64,000 bases of DNA, taken from assembly GCA_965215315.1 (NCBI GenBank), contig CBDCDB010000008.1:3472001-3536000 (forward strand). Direction: 5' to 3'. Positions 8,982 through 16,663 of the stretch are shown here, in pieces. Both the position numbers and the translations under genes were made by a program. Numbering within the stretch: position 1 is the first letter of the stretch; each line of letters opens with the position of its first letter. Below the pieces are notes generated by a model. It saw only the letters and a program-made list of their open reading frames with translations. It was not told the DNA's origin and did no database searches. The DNA comes from Truepera sp965215315. Its GTDB lineage: Bacteria > Deinococcota > Deinococci > Deinococcales > Trueperaceae.

Positions 8982-10175
8982 GTGAACAGTAGGTCGGTGC
9001 CGCTCTGGACGGCGTATCTGGGATTTGTCGCAGTCGGGTTGTCGAACAACGTTTTGGGCGCGTCATGGCTGGTGCTGCGTCCGGCATTTTCGCAGTCTTT
9101 GGGGTCGGTCGGAATACTGATTGCAGCTTTGATGTTGGGTGGGCTGACCTCGAGCCTTTCGAGCGGCTTTGTCCTCACCCGCCTGCGAACCTCGTCGTAC
9201 TGCGCTCTCGGCAGCCTTTTAGCTCTCGTCGGACTGCTCGGTTATCTAGGCTCAACTTGGGCGCTCGTCGTCGTTTCGACGCTGGTTCTAGGTGTCGGCA
9301 GCGGAATGCTGAATGCCGGGCTCAACACCTTCGTCGCCGCACACTATCCTGCGAGCCGGATGAACTGGTTGCACGCCTTTTACGGGGTGGGCTCGAGCCT
9401 CGGCCCCTTTTTATTTACGCTCTGGGCGTTGTCGCTCGGTTTACCCTGGCGCTGGGTCTATGCCGGAATCGCCGGAGTCTACCTTGTGCTTATCGTTTTG
9501 ACGCTCCGCTACCGGCAGCTGTGGCCCCCGCTTCGTTTCAAGGCTGCGGCGGGCACCGAAAATCCGGTCAAAGCTAGTTTGCGCACGACGCTCACCCTCG
9601 GCGTGACGTGGCTCGGGATGGCGCTCTTTTTCATGCACACGGGCACTTCGGTCAGCGCCGGACAGCTGAGCAGCAGCCTGCTCAACCTGGGCCGGGGTGT
9701 TCCGGCGGAAGTTGCCGGGAACGCAGCGGCGCTCTATTGGGCGTGCATTACGGTCGGACGGCTCGTTATGGGCGCGGTTGTCGACCGTGTGGGCAGCTCG
9801 AGACTCCTGCGCTTCTGTACCGCTGGAACGGTCTTCGGCGCAGCGCTGCTCTGGGTTGCCCCACTGCCCCTTATAAGTTTTCTCGGGGTCGCCGTGATGG
9901 GTTTGACGCTCGCGCCTGTCTACCCTACTTCGGTTTCACGGACTCCGGTGCTGGTCGGCCCAACCTTGAGCGCCCACGCGATCGGGGTGCAGGTCGCGGC
10001 GGGGTCTTTGGGGTCGGCGGCGCTACCGTGGATTTTAAGCGGCGCTGCCGATTGGGGCGGCGCGTCTCTGATTGCACCGGGACTCGTCGCCCTCGCGCTC
10101 TTGCAGTTTGCCGCGCACGAAGCACTCGTTCGTTACGGCGCACGCAGAGCGGTTTCTGCGCACGCAAATATCTAA
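8982..10175 (+). CDS. MFS transporter
   Basis: A 397-residue membrane protein with about twelve hydrophobic segments in two halves and a basic central loop (RYRQLWPPLRFKAA, about 170-185). The GRLVMGAVVDRVGSSR block near 260 resembles the MFS motif A of the second half. It starts at GTG 3 bp after the small membrane gene. The half resembling FucP/NarK-like sugar or drug MFS proteins, and the adjacent Gfo/Idh/MocA oxidoreductase 16 bp downstream, suggest sugar or sugar-acid uptake, but this is inference. Confidence 0.85.
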   Translation: MNSRSVPLWTAYLGFVAVGLSNNVLGASWLVLRPAFSQSLGSVGILIAALMLGGLTSSLSSGFVLTRLRTSSYCALGSLLALVGLLGYLGSTWALVVVSTLVLGVGSGMLNAGLNTFVAAHYPASRMNWLHAFYGVGSSLGPFLFTLWALSLGLPWRWVYAGIAGVYLVLIVLTLRYRQLWPPLRFKAAAGTENPVKASLRTTLTLGVTWLGMALFFMHTGTSVSAGQLSSSLLNLGRGVPAEVAGNAAALYWACITVGRLVMGAVVDRVGSSRLLRFCTAGTVFGAALLWVAPLPLISFLGVAVMGLTLAPVYPTSVSRTPVLVGPTLSAHAIGVQVAAGSLGSAALPWILSGAADWGGASLIAPGLVALALLQFAAHEALVRYGARRAVSAHANI

Positions 10176-10191
10176 ACTTAAGGAGAATCTT

Positions 10192-11271
10192 GTGAAAATC
10201 GGTGTAATTGGTTGCGGCAACATCAGCCCGCTTTACTTACGGGCAAGGGAGTATCTGCCGAGCCTCGAGTTTGCCTTCTGCAGCGACCTCGATATGGGCT
10301 CGGCGCGGGCTCGAGCTGAAGAATTCGGTCTGGAGGCGCTCCCTATAGATAAACTGCTTGCTCACCCAGAAGTCGAGGTCATCGTCAATCTGACGGTGCC
10401 GCAAGCGCACGCGGCGGTCTCGAGGTCAATTTTAGAGGCGGGCAAACACGTCTACAGCGAGAAACCACTCGCTACGTCGCTGGAAGATGCTCACGCCCTG
10501 CTAGACTTTGCTGACGCTCGAGGCTTACGCGTAGCCTGCGCCCCCTCGACCTTTTTAGGAGCGGCGGTGCAAACCTGCCGTAAACTTCTGGACGCCGCCG
10601 CTATCGGCACGCCCGTCGCCTTTCACGCCGCCATGCTGAGTCACGGAATGGAAACGTGGCATCCGAACCCGGCTTTTTTTTACGAACCCGGCGCGGGGCC
10701 GATGTTCGACATCGGGCCGTACTACGTCGCGGCGCTCGTCGCGCTGTTGGGACCGGTGACGCGGGTTGCGGGTATGAGCCGTATCAGCTTTCCGGAACGC
10801 ACCATCACCTCGGAGCCGCTCGCCGGAACGACCTTCAAGGTCACGACGCCGACGCATATCGTCAGTACGCTCGAGTTTGAGAGCGGCGTCATTGGTACGC
10901 TCACGACTTCGTTCGATGTATGGGCGACCGAACAGCCCAAGTTTGAAGTTTACGGTGCAGACGGCACGCTCAGTTTAGCTGCGCCTAACGCGATGGACGG
11001 GCCGGTGCGGGTGCGCGGGGCAGGGGAGAAAACGTGGCGCGAAGAACCGCTCGTGCATGGGTTTGATACGCTCGCGTCCGGCTGGGGTCTCGCTTTAGCA
11101 GATTTGGTTTCAGCGATAGAACAGGGGAGAGCGCACCGGGCAGATGGGCGCTTTGCGCTGCATGTGCTCGAGGTCATGCTGGGGACGCTTAAAGCTGCTG
11201 AAACCGGGCAGACGGTGACGATTGAGAGTCGGTGTAAAAGGCCGGAAGCGTTGGTGACTCCAGACTTTTAA
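10192..11271 (+). CDS. Gfo/Idh/MocA family oxidoreductase
   Basis: A 359-residue NAD(P)-dependent oxidoreductase. The N-terminus is a Rossmann fold (KIGVIGCGNISPLY), the EKPLATSLEDAHALLDFAD block near residue 95 contains the conserved EKP lysine, and the C-terminal domain begins near 125. The start is the GTG preceded by AAGGAGAATCTT. The frame is open upstream into the MFS gene but this is overlap. Family members oxidise or rearrange sugars, inositols and related polyols; the substrate is not evident. Confidence 0.9.
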   Translation: MKIGVIGCGNISPLYLRAREYLPSLEFAFCSDLDMGSARARAEEFGLEALPIDKLLAHPEVEVIVNLTVPQAHAAVSRSILEAGKHVYSEKPLATSLEDAHALLDFADARGLRVACAPSTFLGAAVQTCRKLLDAAAIGTPVAFHAAMLSHGMETWHPNPAFFYEPGAGPMFDIGPYYVAALVALLGPVTRVAGMSRISFPERTITSEPLAGTTFKVTTPTHIVSTLEFESGVIGTLTTSFDVWATEQPKFEVYGADGTLSLAAPNAMDGPVRVRGAGEKTWREEPLVHGFDTLASGWGLALADLVSAIEQGRAHRADGRFALHVLEVMLGTLKAAETGQTVTIESRCKRPEALVTPDF

Positions 11272-11308
11272 GGGCGCTGCCGAGTCATTTGATTGGCAAA
11301 CTGCAGGT

Positions 11309-11527
11309 TTAGGCGGCGTCTTTATCAGCGTGTGCCGGGATAGCACCGACAAGCGCATGTAAAGCTTTGTTGACGGATTCCGTGGTTGTAAAGACTTTTG
11401 ATAACTCCTCATCAAGCACGGCAACAGTTCGCCGAGAGGTATCCGAAGCGAAACGGTTAGGTTTCGCGTCGGTATAGTCGAAGTCGTATTCGGGTAGCAA
11501 ATCATCTTCGGGCGAGGGTTTCTTCAT
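11309..11527 (-). CDS. Probable antitoxin of the BrnT toxin
   Basis: A 72-residue protein starting MKKPSPEDDLLPEYDFDYT, followed by AKPNRFA, the tail-first pattern common in small antitoxins partnered with BrnT. The C-terminal half (RRTVAVLDEELSKVFTTTESVNKALHAL) looks like a short DNA-binding or dimerisation helix pair. It overlaps the brnT 3' end by 26 bp on the same strand, as expected for a toxin-antitoxin operon with the toxin first. Confidence 0.75.
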   Translation of the reverse strand: MKKPSPEDDLLPEYDFDYTDAKPNRFASDTSRRTVAVLDEELSKVFTTTESVNKALHALVGAIPAHADKDAA

Positions 11528-11786
11528 AGTCTTTTCGCTCCTTTCTGGTCGCCGGACGTGCGCTGATAATGCGAACAGCTCCCGACCTTTCGGTAAAACT
11601 GACAACCAGTATACGGTTACGCCGAGAGTGACCCACAATAATCTCCCTCACTTCATCTGCCGAATGTTCTCCATCCCCAAAGATGACAGCGAGAGGGTTG
11701 TCGAAAACCGTTTTTGCCTCTTCAAAGGTGACGCCGTGCTTCAGCTCGTTGGACGCTTCTTTACGGGCGTCCCACCTGAAGTTCAC
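11502..11786 (-). CDS. brnT: BrnT family type II toxin
   Basis: A 94-residue protein with the BrnT pattern: FRWDARKEASNELKHGVTFEEA at the N-terminus, then VFDNPLA, R-E-I-I-VGHS and the C-terminal RIISARPATRKERKDYEE. BrnT is a RelE-fold ribonuclease that blocks translation. The start is GTG with TAAGAT 6 bp upstream and no ribosome site, so the mRNA is probably leaderless. It is divergent from the HicB-like gene across only 54 bp. Confidence 0.88.
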   Translation of the reverse strand: MNFRWDARKEASNELKHGVTFEEAKTVFDNPLAVIFGDGEHSADEVREIIVGHSRRNRILVVSFTERSGAVRIISARPATRKERKDYEETLARR

Positions 11787-11840
11787 AGCCGTATCTTAGC
11801 GTAACGAGTTCGTAAAGCTCGTAGACCCTATACTTGATAT
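11787..11840. promoter_or_regulatory. Divergent leaderless promoters, brnT / hicB-like
   Basis: This 54-bp spacer carries TATACT (plus strand) 6 bp before the ATG at 11841, and on the minus strand TAAGAT 6 bp before the GTG at 11786. It also holds two close copies of CGTAA flanking CGAGTT, which could be an operator for one of the two small regulators. Confidence 0.5.
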
Positions 11841-12257
11841 ATGCTCCGCGACTACATTAAGGCTGCCTTAGGGCGCGCCCACTACGAAATTGTCGAAGAT
11901 ACCGAACCTTTTTACGGCGAAGTGCCTGAACTAAAAGGGGTTTGGGCGACTGGGGAGACGCTCGAGACGTGCTGTGACGCTCTTGAAAGCACCATTGAAG
12001 GTCGGCTGCGCGCGCCTATCGCACAACTTGAGTATTTCGGAAAGCTGACTAACGCATTTGCCAAGCGTACATCAGTCCAAACGGTGCAGCGGACTTGTAC
12101 TCGGCGGGACATGCAGAGGCAGCTACCGGAAGCGTGGCATAACCTTGGAGTCGTGACACTATACTTGGATATCTCCGTGTTATACCGCCACCAACTACAA
12201 CGTGCTCTATCCTTATTTCCTGCTGCTCAATTGCCTTCCCTAATCTCTCTGCTATGA
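11841..12257 (+). CDS. HicB-like antitoxin domain with unrelated tail
   Basis: Residues 1-60 (MLRDYIKAALGRAHYEIVED, then YGEVPELKGVWATGETLE) look like a HicB-type domain, a partial RNase H fold found in HicAB antitoxins. After about residue 63 the protein (138 aa in all) lacks the usual HicB ending, and from 12049 it runs antisense to the end of the ROK pseudogene. The simplest reading is a truncated hicB whose frame continues by chance. No hicA is visible. The start has TATACT 6 bp upstream (leaderless). Confidence 0.5.
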   Translation: MLRDYIKAALGRAHYEIVEDTEPFYGEVPELKGVWATGETLETCCDALESTIEGRLRAPIAQLEYFGKLTNAFAKRTSVQTVQRTCTRRDMQRQLPEAWHNLGVVTLYLDISVLYRHQLQRALSLFPAAQLPSLISLL

Positions 12258-12735
12258 ACTCGGCATCGTCGTCACGTAGCGGCGTGGGTAAGGCGTGTCC
12301 ACCAATCTGCGCATCCAAGCAGCCCAAACGCCCACACCCTCCGCAGCGTTTCGGGCCGAACACGGTTAAGTGACTGAACTCGACAGAAAGAGCAACACCG
12401 TCGGCAATAGCGACGGCACCAATCCCTGTTCCGAGCCTGATGTAGAGCAAGGCACCTTGCGGTTGACCACGAAGCCACCATTCGCCAAGTGCCGCTGCTT
12501 CTGCGTCGTTCATACTCAAGAGTGGAGAAGAGGTCATAGATAGCTCATGGCTCGCCTGAACATCCATCCATCCGAGATGATGCGCTCCGCGTATTCGGTT
12601 GCCCTCAACAAGTCCAGGTGCTGCCAGTAACCACGGCTCATTCTGGTGTTCGTCAAGAGAGACGACGGTAGACAGCTCGAGTCGCTCAAACTGAACTGCC
12701 TGAATTGATCAACCCCCAATTTCAACCGTCAACAT
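12049..12735 (-). pseudogene. ROK family sugar kinase/regulator, degraded
   Basis: Reading from an ATG at 12735 gives MLTVEIGG then a TGA (12709-12711) then SIQAVQFERLELS, so the ROK N-terminal phosphate-loop region is broken by an in-frame stop. Downstream are the ROK signatures IRLGTGIGAVAIADG and the zinc-site-like CGGCGRLGCLDAQIGG, then VVVGGGI. The total of 229 codons is short for ROK (about 300), so internal sequence has also been lost. It sits at the end of a sugar operon, where a ROK kinase or repressor would fit. Confidence 0.75.
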
Positions 12736-12793
12736 CACAGGACTTTCCTTGACTTCACTGTCATACTTCAACAACCGAATTCAGTATTGTATT

Positions 12794-13633
12794 TTAAGAC
12801 TTCGCCCATGCTTCTTGTAGCACCTCGATACTCTTCGGCACCGCCGTATCCGCGTGTTCTTTGCCTTCCATTTCCACCGACACATACCCCTGAAACCCGG
12901 CATTTTTGAGAATGCGGAAAACGCGGGCAAAGTCAATATCAATCGTAAACACTAAGCCGCCACCTGGATACGTCTTCGCGTGCGCCAAATCCACGTAGGG
13001 CGCGACCTGCTCCATCGGCCCGTACATATCGCCGTCGTAATAAAAGTTGCCCATATCCAAAATCGCCCGGAGCCACGGCGAGTTGACGCCTTCTAAAACC
13101 CGCAGCATCCCCGCAGCAGTCGTCGTCAGACCCCAGTGGTTTTCCAACAGCAGCATCACGCCCTGCTCTTTGGCGTAGTCTACACACGCGCCCAAACCTT
13201 CAATCGCCCAGGTAAACCCGTCCTCATGGCTAAAGCCGTCCCACGGCTGGGTCCAACCTTTGCTCTCAATTAATCCCGGCCCGCCGGAATACTGCCACGT
13301 CCCGGCGTTGACCCGAATAGACGGCACACCGAGCGCGTGCGCCAGGTCAATACAGTGCTTTGTGTGCGCGACCTGTTCGTCTCGTTCAGCCCTCTCTTTA
13401 GCGATAAAGTTTTGCGAGGTGCCGAGGTTGTAGAGCGCCAGCCCACGCCGAAACGCTTGGCGCTTGATATCTTGCAGATAGCTGTTTGATTCACTTTCTA
13501 ACTGCTGATGAAGAATCTCGAGCCCCATCACACCCGAATCGGCGGCCTTATCGACAATAACCGAAAGCGGAACCTTTTCCGGGGTGAAGTGCCAATAAGA
13601 ATACGAGGAGACGCCGAGGCGTAAAGTTGTCAT
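12794..13633 (-). CDS. Sugar phosphate isomerase/epimerase (TIM-barrel, AP-endonuclease-2 fold)
   Basis: A 279-residue protein of the xylose-isomerase-like TIM barrel family (IolE/IolI/AP endonuclease 2). It opens LRLGVSSYSYWHF and has GVMLLLENHWGL near 155 and AILDMGNFYY near 190, with Glu/Asp/His metal ligands at barrel strand ends, and ends with GYVSVEMEGKEH. These enzymes use a divalent metal to isomerise or epimerise sugars. It is the third gene after two Gfo/Idh/MocA oxidoreductases, a set typical of inositol or rare-sugar catabolism. Ribosome site AAAGGAAA. Confidence 0.87.
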   Translation of the reverse strand: MTTLRLGVSSYSYWHFTPEKVPLSVIVDKAADSGVMGLEILHQQLESESNSYLQDIKRQAFRRGLALYNLGTSQNFIAKERAERDEQVAHTKHCIDLAHALGVPSIRVNAGTWQYSGGPGLIESKGWTQPWDGFSHEDGFTWAIEGLGACVDYAKEQGVMLLLENHWGLTTTAAGMLRVLEGVNSPWLRAILDMGNFYYDGDMYGPMEQVAPYVDLAHAKTYPGGGLVFTIDIDFARVFRILKNAGFQGYVSVEMEGKEHADTAVPKSIEVLQEAWAKS

Positions 13634-13672
13634 GGTTTCTTTATTTCCTTTCAGTAAGAAGAGGTCATACCC

Positions 13673-14671
13673 TCAGAGTGCGATAGGTTTGGCTTGCTCA
13701 GCTGAGCGGTACGCCGCGAGCGCAACTTCTAAAGCTTTTAGTCCGTCTCTGCCGGTAATCGAGGGTTCACGACTGGTTTCGATCATCTCAATAAAGTCTC
13801 TGACGAGTCCCAAATCGGCGTCGCTGCCCCACGGTACCCATTCAGTTTTTTGCGCGGGTGCTGAAGTTAAGGTCAGCTTCTGGTCAAAGGCGTCAACTGT
13901 GGCGATCCCGCGTTCACCCAAAATCTCTATCGTTACGTCGCCCCAGGTCGGGTAGGTGTCAGGCCGCGACCAACTCGTGTCGAGCGTGCCGTACACGCCG
14001 TTTCCCAGCCTAAACGAGAGCATTCCGGCGTCATCTATCTCGGTATCGTGTAAAAGGCCGTGTCCAATTTCAGCGTAAACCTCAGTTACTTCGGTATCCA
14101 ACGCCCAGCGCAGCACGTCGATGACGTGGACGGTGTGGTCGATGACCGCGCCGCCGCCCGCTTTGTCCTTGTCTATGAACCAACCCCCCGGCATTTTCCC
14201 GTGATTGGTGCATTTCGCGCTGATAAGGCGTCCCAGCGTGCCTGCGTCTAAGATGGCTTTAAGCTTCTGAATCGGTGGCGCAAAGCGAACGGGAAAGGCA
14301 ATCTGGAGTTTGCTCCCGGCTTGTTCACACGCGTCAATCATTTCCTGAGCAGCCTCGAGCGTCGTAGAAATAGGTTTTTCACACAAGATATTCGGGACTT
14401 TACCTGCCGCTGCTAAGACGTGCGCCCGGTGGTTGCTGTTTTCTGAGCAGATGATCACGCCGTCCAAGTTGGCAGCAAAAAGGTCGTCTAGCGTTCCGAA
14501 CGTCTGTGTGCTGAACTGCCCCGCCATCTCCTCAGCCTGCGCCGCGTCATCGTCGTAAATTCCGGCGACGCCTACGTCCAAGGTGTTGAGTGCGTTTGCG
14601 TAGCTCTGAGCGTGCATATGGGCAAAGCTAATTATCCCGATTTTCGGGCCTATTTTTACGGCCTGCGTCAT
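13673..14671 (-). CDS. Gfo/Idh/MocA family oxidoreductase
   Basis: A 332-residue NAD(P)-dependent enzyme. The Rossmann start is GPKIGIISFAHMHAQSYA, the conserved EKP appears in ILCEKPISTTLEAAQEMID near residue 95, and the C-terminal domain carries DKAGGGAVIDHTVHVIDVLRW, the family H-x-x-D region. It overlaps the upstream oxidoreductase gene by 4 bp (ATGA), so the two are translationally coupled, and it precedes the isomerase by 39 bp. Confidence 0.9.
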   Translation of the reverse strand: MTQAVKIGPKIGIISFAHMHAQSYANALNTLDVGVAGIYDDDAAQAEEMAGQFSTQTFGTLDDLFAANLDGVIICSENSNHRAHVLAAAGKVPNILCEKPISTTLEAAQEMIDACEQAGSKLQIAFPVRFAPPIQKLKAILDAGTLGRLISAKCTNHGKMPGGWFIDKDKAGGGAVIDHTVHVIDVLRWALDTEVTEVYAEIGHGLLHDTEIDDAGMLSFRLGNGVYGTLDTSWSRPDTYPTWGDVTIEILGERGIATVDAFDQKLTLTSAPAQKTEWVPWGSDADLGLVRDFIEMIETSREPSITGRDGLKALEVALAAYRSAEQAKPIAL

Positions 14672-15684
14672 GCGAGTACCTCTTCAGAAAACGCGTCTAC
14701 CGTGACGGGCTGACCCGTTTTAACTGAAGCAATCGCCGCCAGCGAGAGCTTGAGCGCCATCAGGCCGTCTTGCGGCGAGACGAGAAACGGCTCACCGGTG
14801 TCCAAGCAGTGCAGCACGTGTTTGAGTTCTTTATAGTATGGGTCGTCGGTCGGGACGAGCGGATTGTCCGAACCCGGAATCTTTTCGTCGCCGGTTTTGG
14901 CGGCGTCAATCAGCAGGGTAAAGGGTGGCGGTTCGCTGCCGTTCCACTCTAGGAGGGTGCCCTCTCCGGCGACCTCGAGCGACGTCACAAATTGACCCGG
15001 TGGCGACGCCCAACTCCCCTCGATATGTCCGATGGCACCATTTTTGAACCGCAAGGTAACGAGTGATTGGTCGCGCATACTCTCGCCCGCAAAGGTCAGG
15101 CCGTGCGCAAACACCCGCTCGACCTCGCCGTAAAGCCAGTGCGCGAAGTCGAGGTCGTGAATCGACAAATCCATCACCACGCCGCCGCCCTGCTCGAAGC
15201 TGTTGTACCAGGTATCGGGGTCGGTTCGCGGAAAACTCCCGGCCCGCACGGTTCGTAAGACGCCCGGACGCCCGAGTTCACCGCTGTCCTGTAGCGCTTT
15301 GGCCTTTTCGTATTGCGGAAAAAAGCGCACCACATGGGCGATAAAGAGCGGTACGCCCGCCGTTTCACACGCCCCAATCATCTCTTCAGCGTCTTTTAGG
15401 TGACGCGCGATGGGCTTTTCGCAGATGATGTCTTTTCCTGCGGCGGCTGCAGCCAGCACGCCTTCTTTGTGGGCGTAGGTCGGGGTGCATACGTCAACTA
15501 AATCAACCGCTGCTAAGAGTTCGTCCAGAGTAGAAAACGCCTGCCCCCCAAACTGCCCAGCGGCGCGTTCGGCGTTCTCTAACGTGTGGTCGTAAAATCC
15601 AACCAGCTCCACGGGCAGGTTTTCCCAGCGTTCAGCGTGCCAGCTGCCGATGAGTCCTGCACCCACAATCCCTACACGTCTCAT
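14668..15684 (-). CDS. Gfo/Idh/MocA family oxidoreductase
   Basis: A 338-residue paralogue of the next gene, with RVGIVGAGLIGSWHAERW at the N-terminus, DIICEKPIARHLKDAEEMI near residue 90 and FEQGGGVVMDLSIHDLDFAHW near 165. It is the first gene of the operon and has a good ribosome site (AAGGAGCAAAG) just before the ATG. Pairs of these oxidoreductases commonly carry out a 3-keto oxidation/reduction cycle on glycosides or inositols; the substrate here is not known. Confidence 0.9.
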   Translation of the reverse strand: MRRVGIVGAGLIGSWHAERWENLPVELVGFYDHTLENAERAAGQFGGQAFSTLDELLAAVDLVDVCTPTYAHKEGVLAAAAAGKDIICEKPIARHLKDAEEMIGACETAGVPLFIAHVVRFFPQYEKAKALQDSGELGRPGVLRTVRAGSFPRTDPDTWYNSFEQGGGVVMDLSIHDLDFAHWLYGEVERVFAHGLTFAGESMRDQSLVTLRFKNGAIGHIEGSWASPPGQFVTSLEVAGEGTLLEWNGSEPPPFTLLIDAAKTGDEKIPGSDNPLVPTDDPYYKELKHVLHCLDTGEPFLVSPQDGLMALKLSLAAIASVKTGQPVTVDAFSEEVLA

Positions 15685-15848
15685 ACTTTGCTCCTTAGGC
15701 TCGAGTGCTACTCGAGAAAAGACATCGTAGGGTCAATGTAACATTTAGGAGAGGTATAGCATAGGTATAACCGTTTGAAATTAGGAGGTGGTTTGCAACC
15801 TTACCAGCTTTAGCGGCGAGTTTCAAAGTGTCAGCTTAACGGGACGCA

Positions 15849-16427
15849 CTAGGTATTATTTTCTTTCTCTGAGCTGGGTCTTCTCTCCTCAAAACTATCG
15901 GAAACCGTTATCAAAAAGAGTAAAAAGCGGTTTAGAAGCTGGCGTTCTCCCACGGCTACGTTGTAAATCTGTGAAACAACGGTGAGCACAAAAATGAGCG
16001 CAAAGACCAAAAACGCAAGTAGAACAGAGTTAACAGCAACGCCCACACCGTTGAGACTTTGAAACAATGCATTAGCGGTAAACCTTAACGCAACCAGGAA
16101 AAAGGGATGTCGCCAAACGCTCCCTAAATACCCAATCTCGAGAGCTACTTCCGCCCGTCTGACAAATATCGTGATGTCTTCTCGGTAAACCCCTTCAACT
16201 TTGAGCAGGTCTTGGAATCTTCCGAGATCAGCCAAGCTTTTTCTGACGGGCCAGGGTTTATCCTGGAGGTTATATTTTTTGTAGTAGGGCAATCTGTACA
16301 TCTCGCTCTGCCTAAACATGCCGTAGGTCGTAGGGGTTAGGAAAACCAGACCCGCCCAGCTAAAAGCTTGCGGAATCAGGGTCACTGTTACAGCTAACCA
16401 AAACAAGAACGCTGCGCCAGCTGACAT
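15849..16427 (-). CDS. Hypothetical membrane protein
   Basis: A 192-residue protein with an N-terminal hydrophobic segment (AAFLFWLAVTVTLIPQAF) and a strong one near the C-terminal third (SVLLAFLVFALIFVLTVVSQI). Between them lies a basic, tyrosine-rich cytoplasmic or outer region with DKPWPVRKSLADLGRFQDLL. I recognise no family. No clear ribosome site precedes the ATG; it begins 13 bp after the stop of a 33-residue gene, so coupled translation is possible. Confidence 0.55.
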   Translation of the reverse strand: MSAGAAFLFWLAVTVTLIPQAFSWAGLVFLTPTTYGMFRQSEMYRLPYYKKYNLQDKPWPVRKSLADLGRFQDLLKVEGVYREDITIFVRRAEVALEIGYLGSVWRHPFFLVALRFTANALFQSLNGVGVAVNSVLLAFLVFALIFVLTVVSQIYNVAVGERQLLNRFLLFLITVSDSFEERRPSSEKENNT

Positions 16428-16439
16428 AAAAAAGAGGGT

Positions 16440-16541
16440 TCACGCCCATGACTTTAGCTCGAGCAAGTGTTTTGCAAAACTCAGTACGGTAAGCTCGTTT
16501 TTCACCTTTTCAAAAAGTAGCTGTCTCTCGACGGGTTCCAT
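16440..16541 (-). CDS. Small protein of 33 residues
   Basis: The sequence MEPVERQLLFEKVKNELTVL continues to a tail LLELKSWA. It is amphipathic, charged and helical-looking. The start has a strong ribosome site, TTGGAGG, about 7 bp before the ATG, better than that of the membrane protein gene that follows. It is probably a real small gene in that operon; function unknown. Confidence 0.5.
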   Translation of the reverse strand: MEPVERQLLFEKVKNELTVLSFAKHLLELKSWA

Positions 16542-16663
16542 GGGTCGGCCTCCAAGGTTTTCTCAGTACAACCCTGTTTTGCTACAAGAATCAAGCTGAC
16601 GACAAAAGTATCAAATTTGCAACTCTGATATCTTCCGTTTTACGAGCAGCACATTCCTAAACT

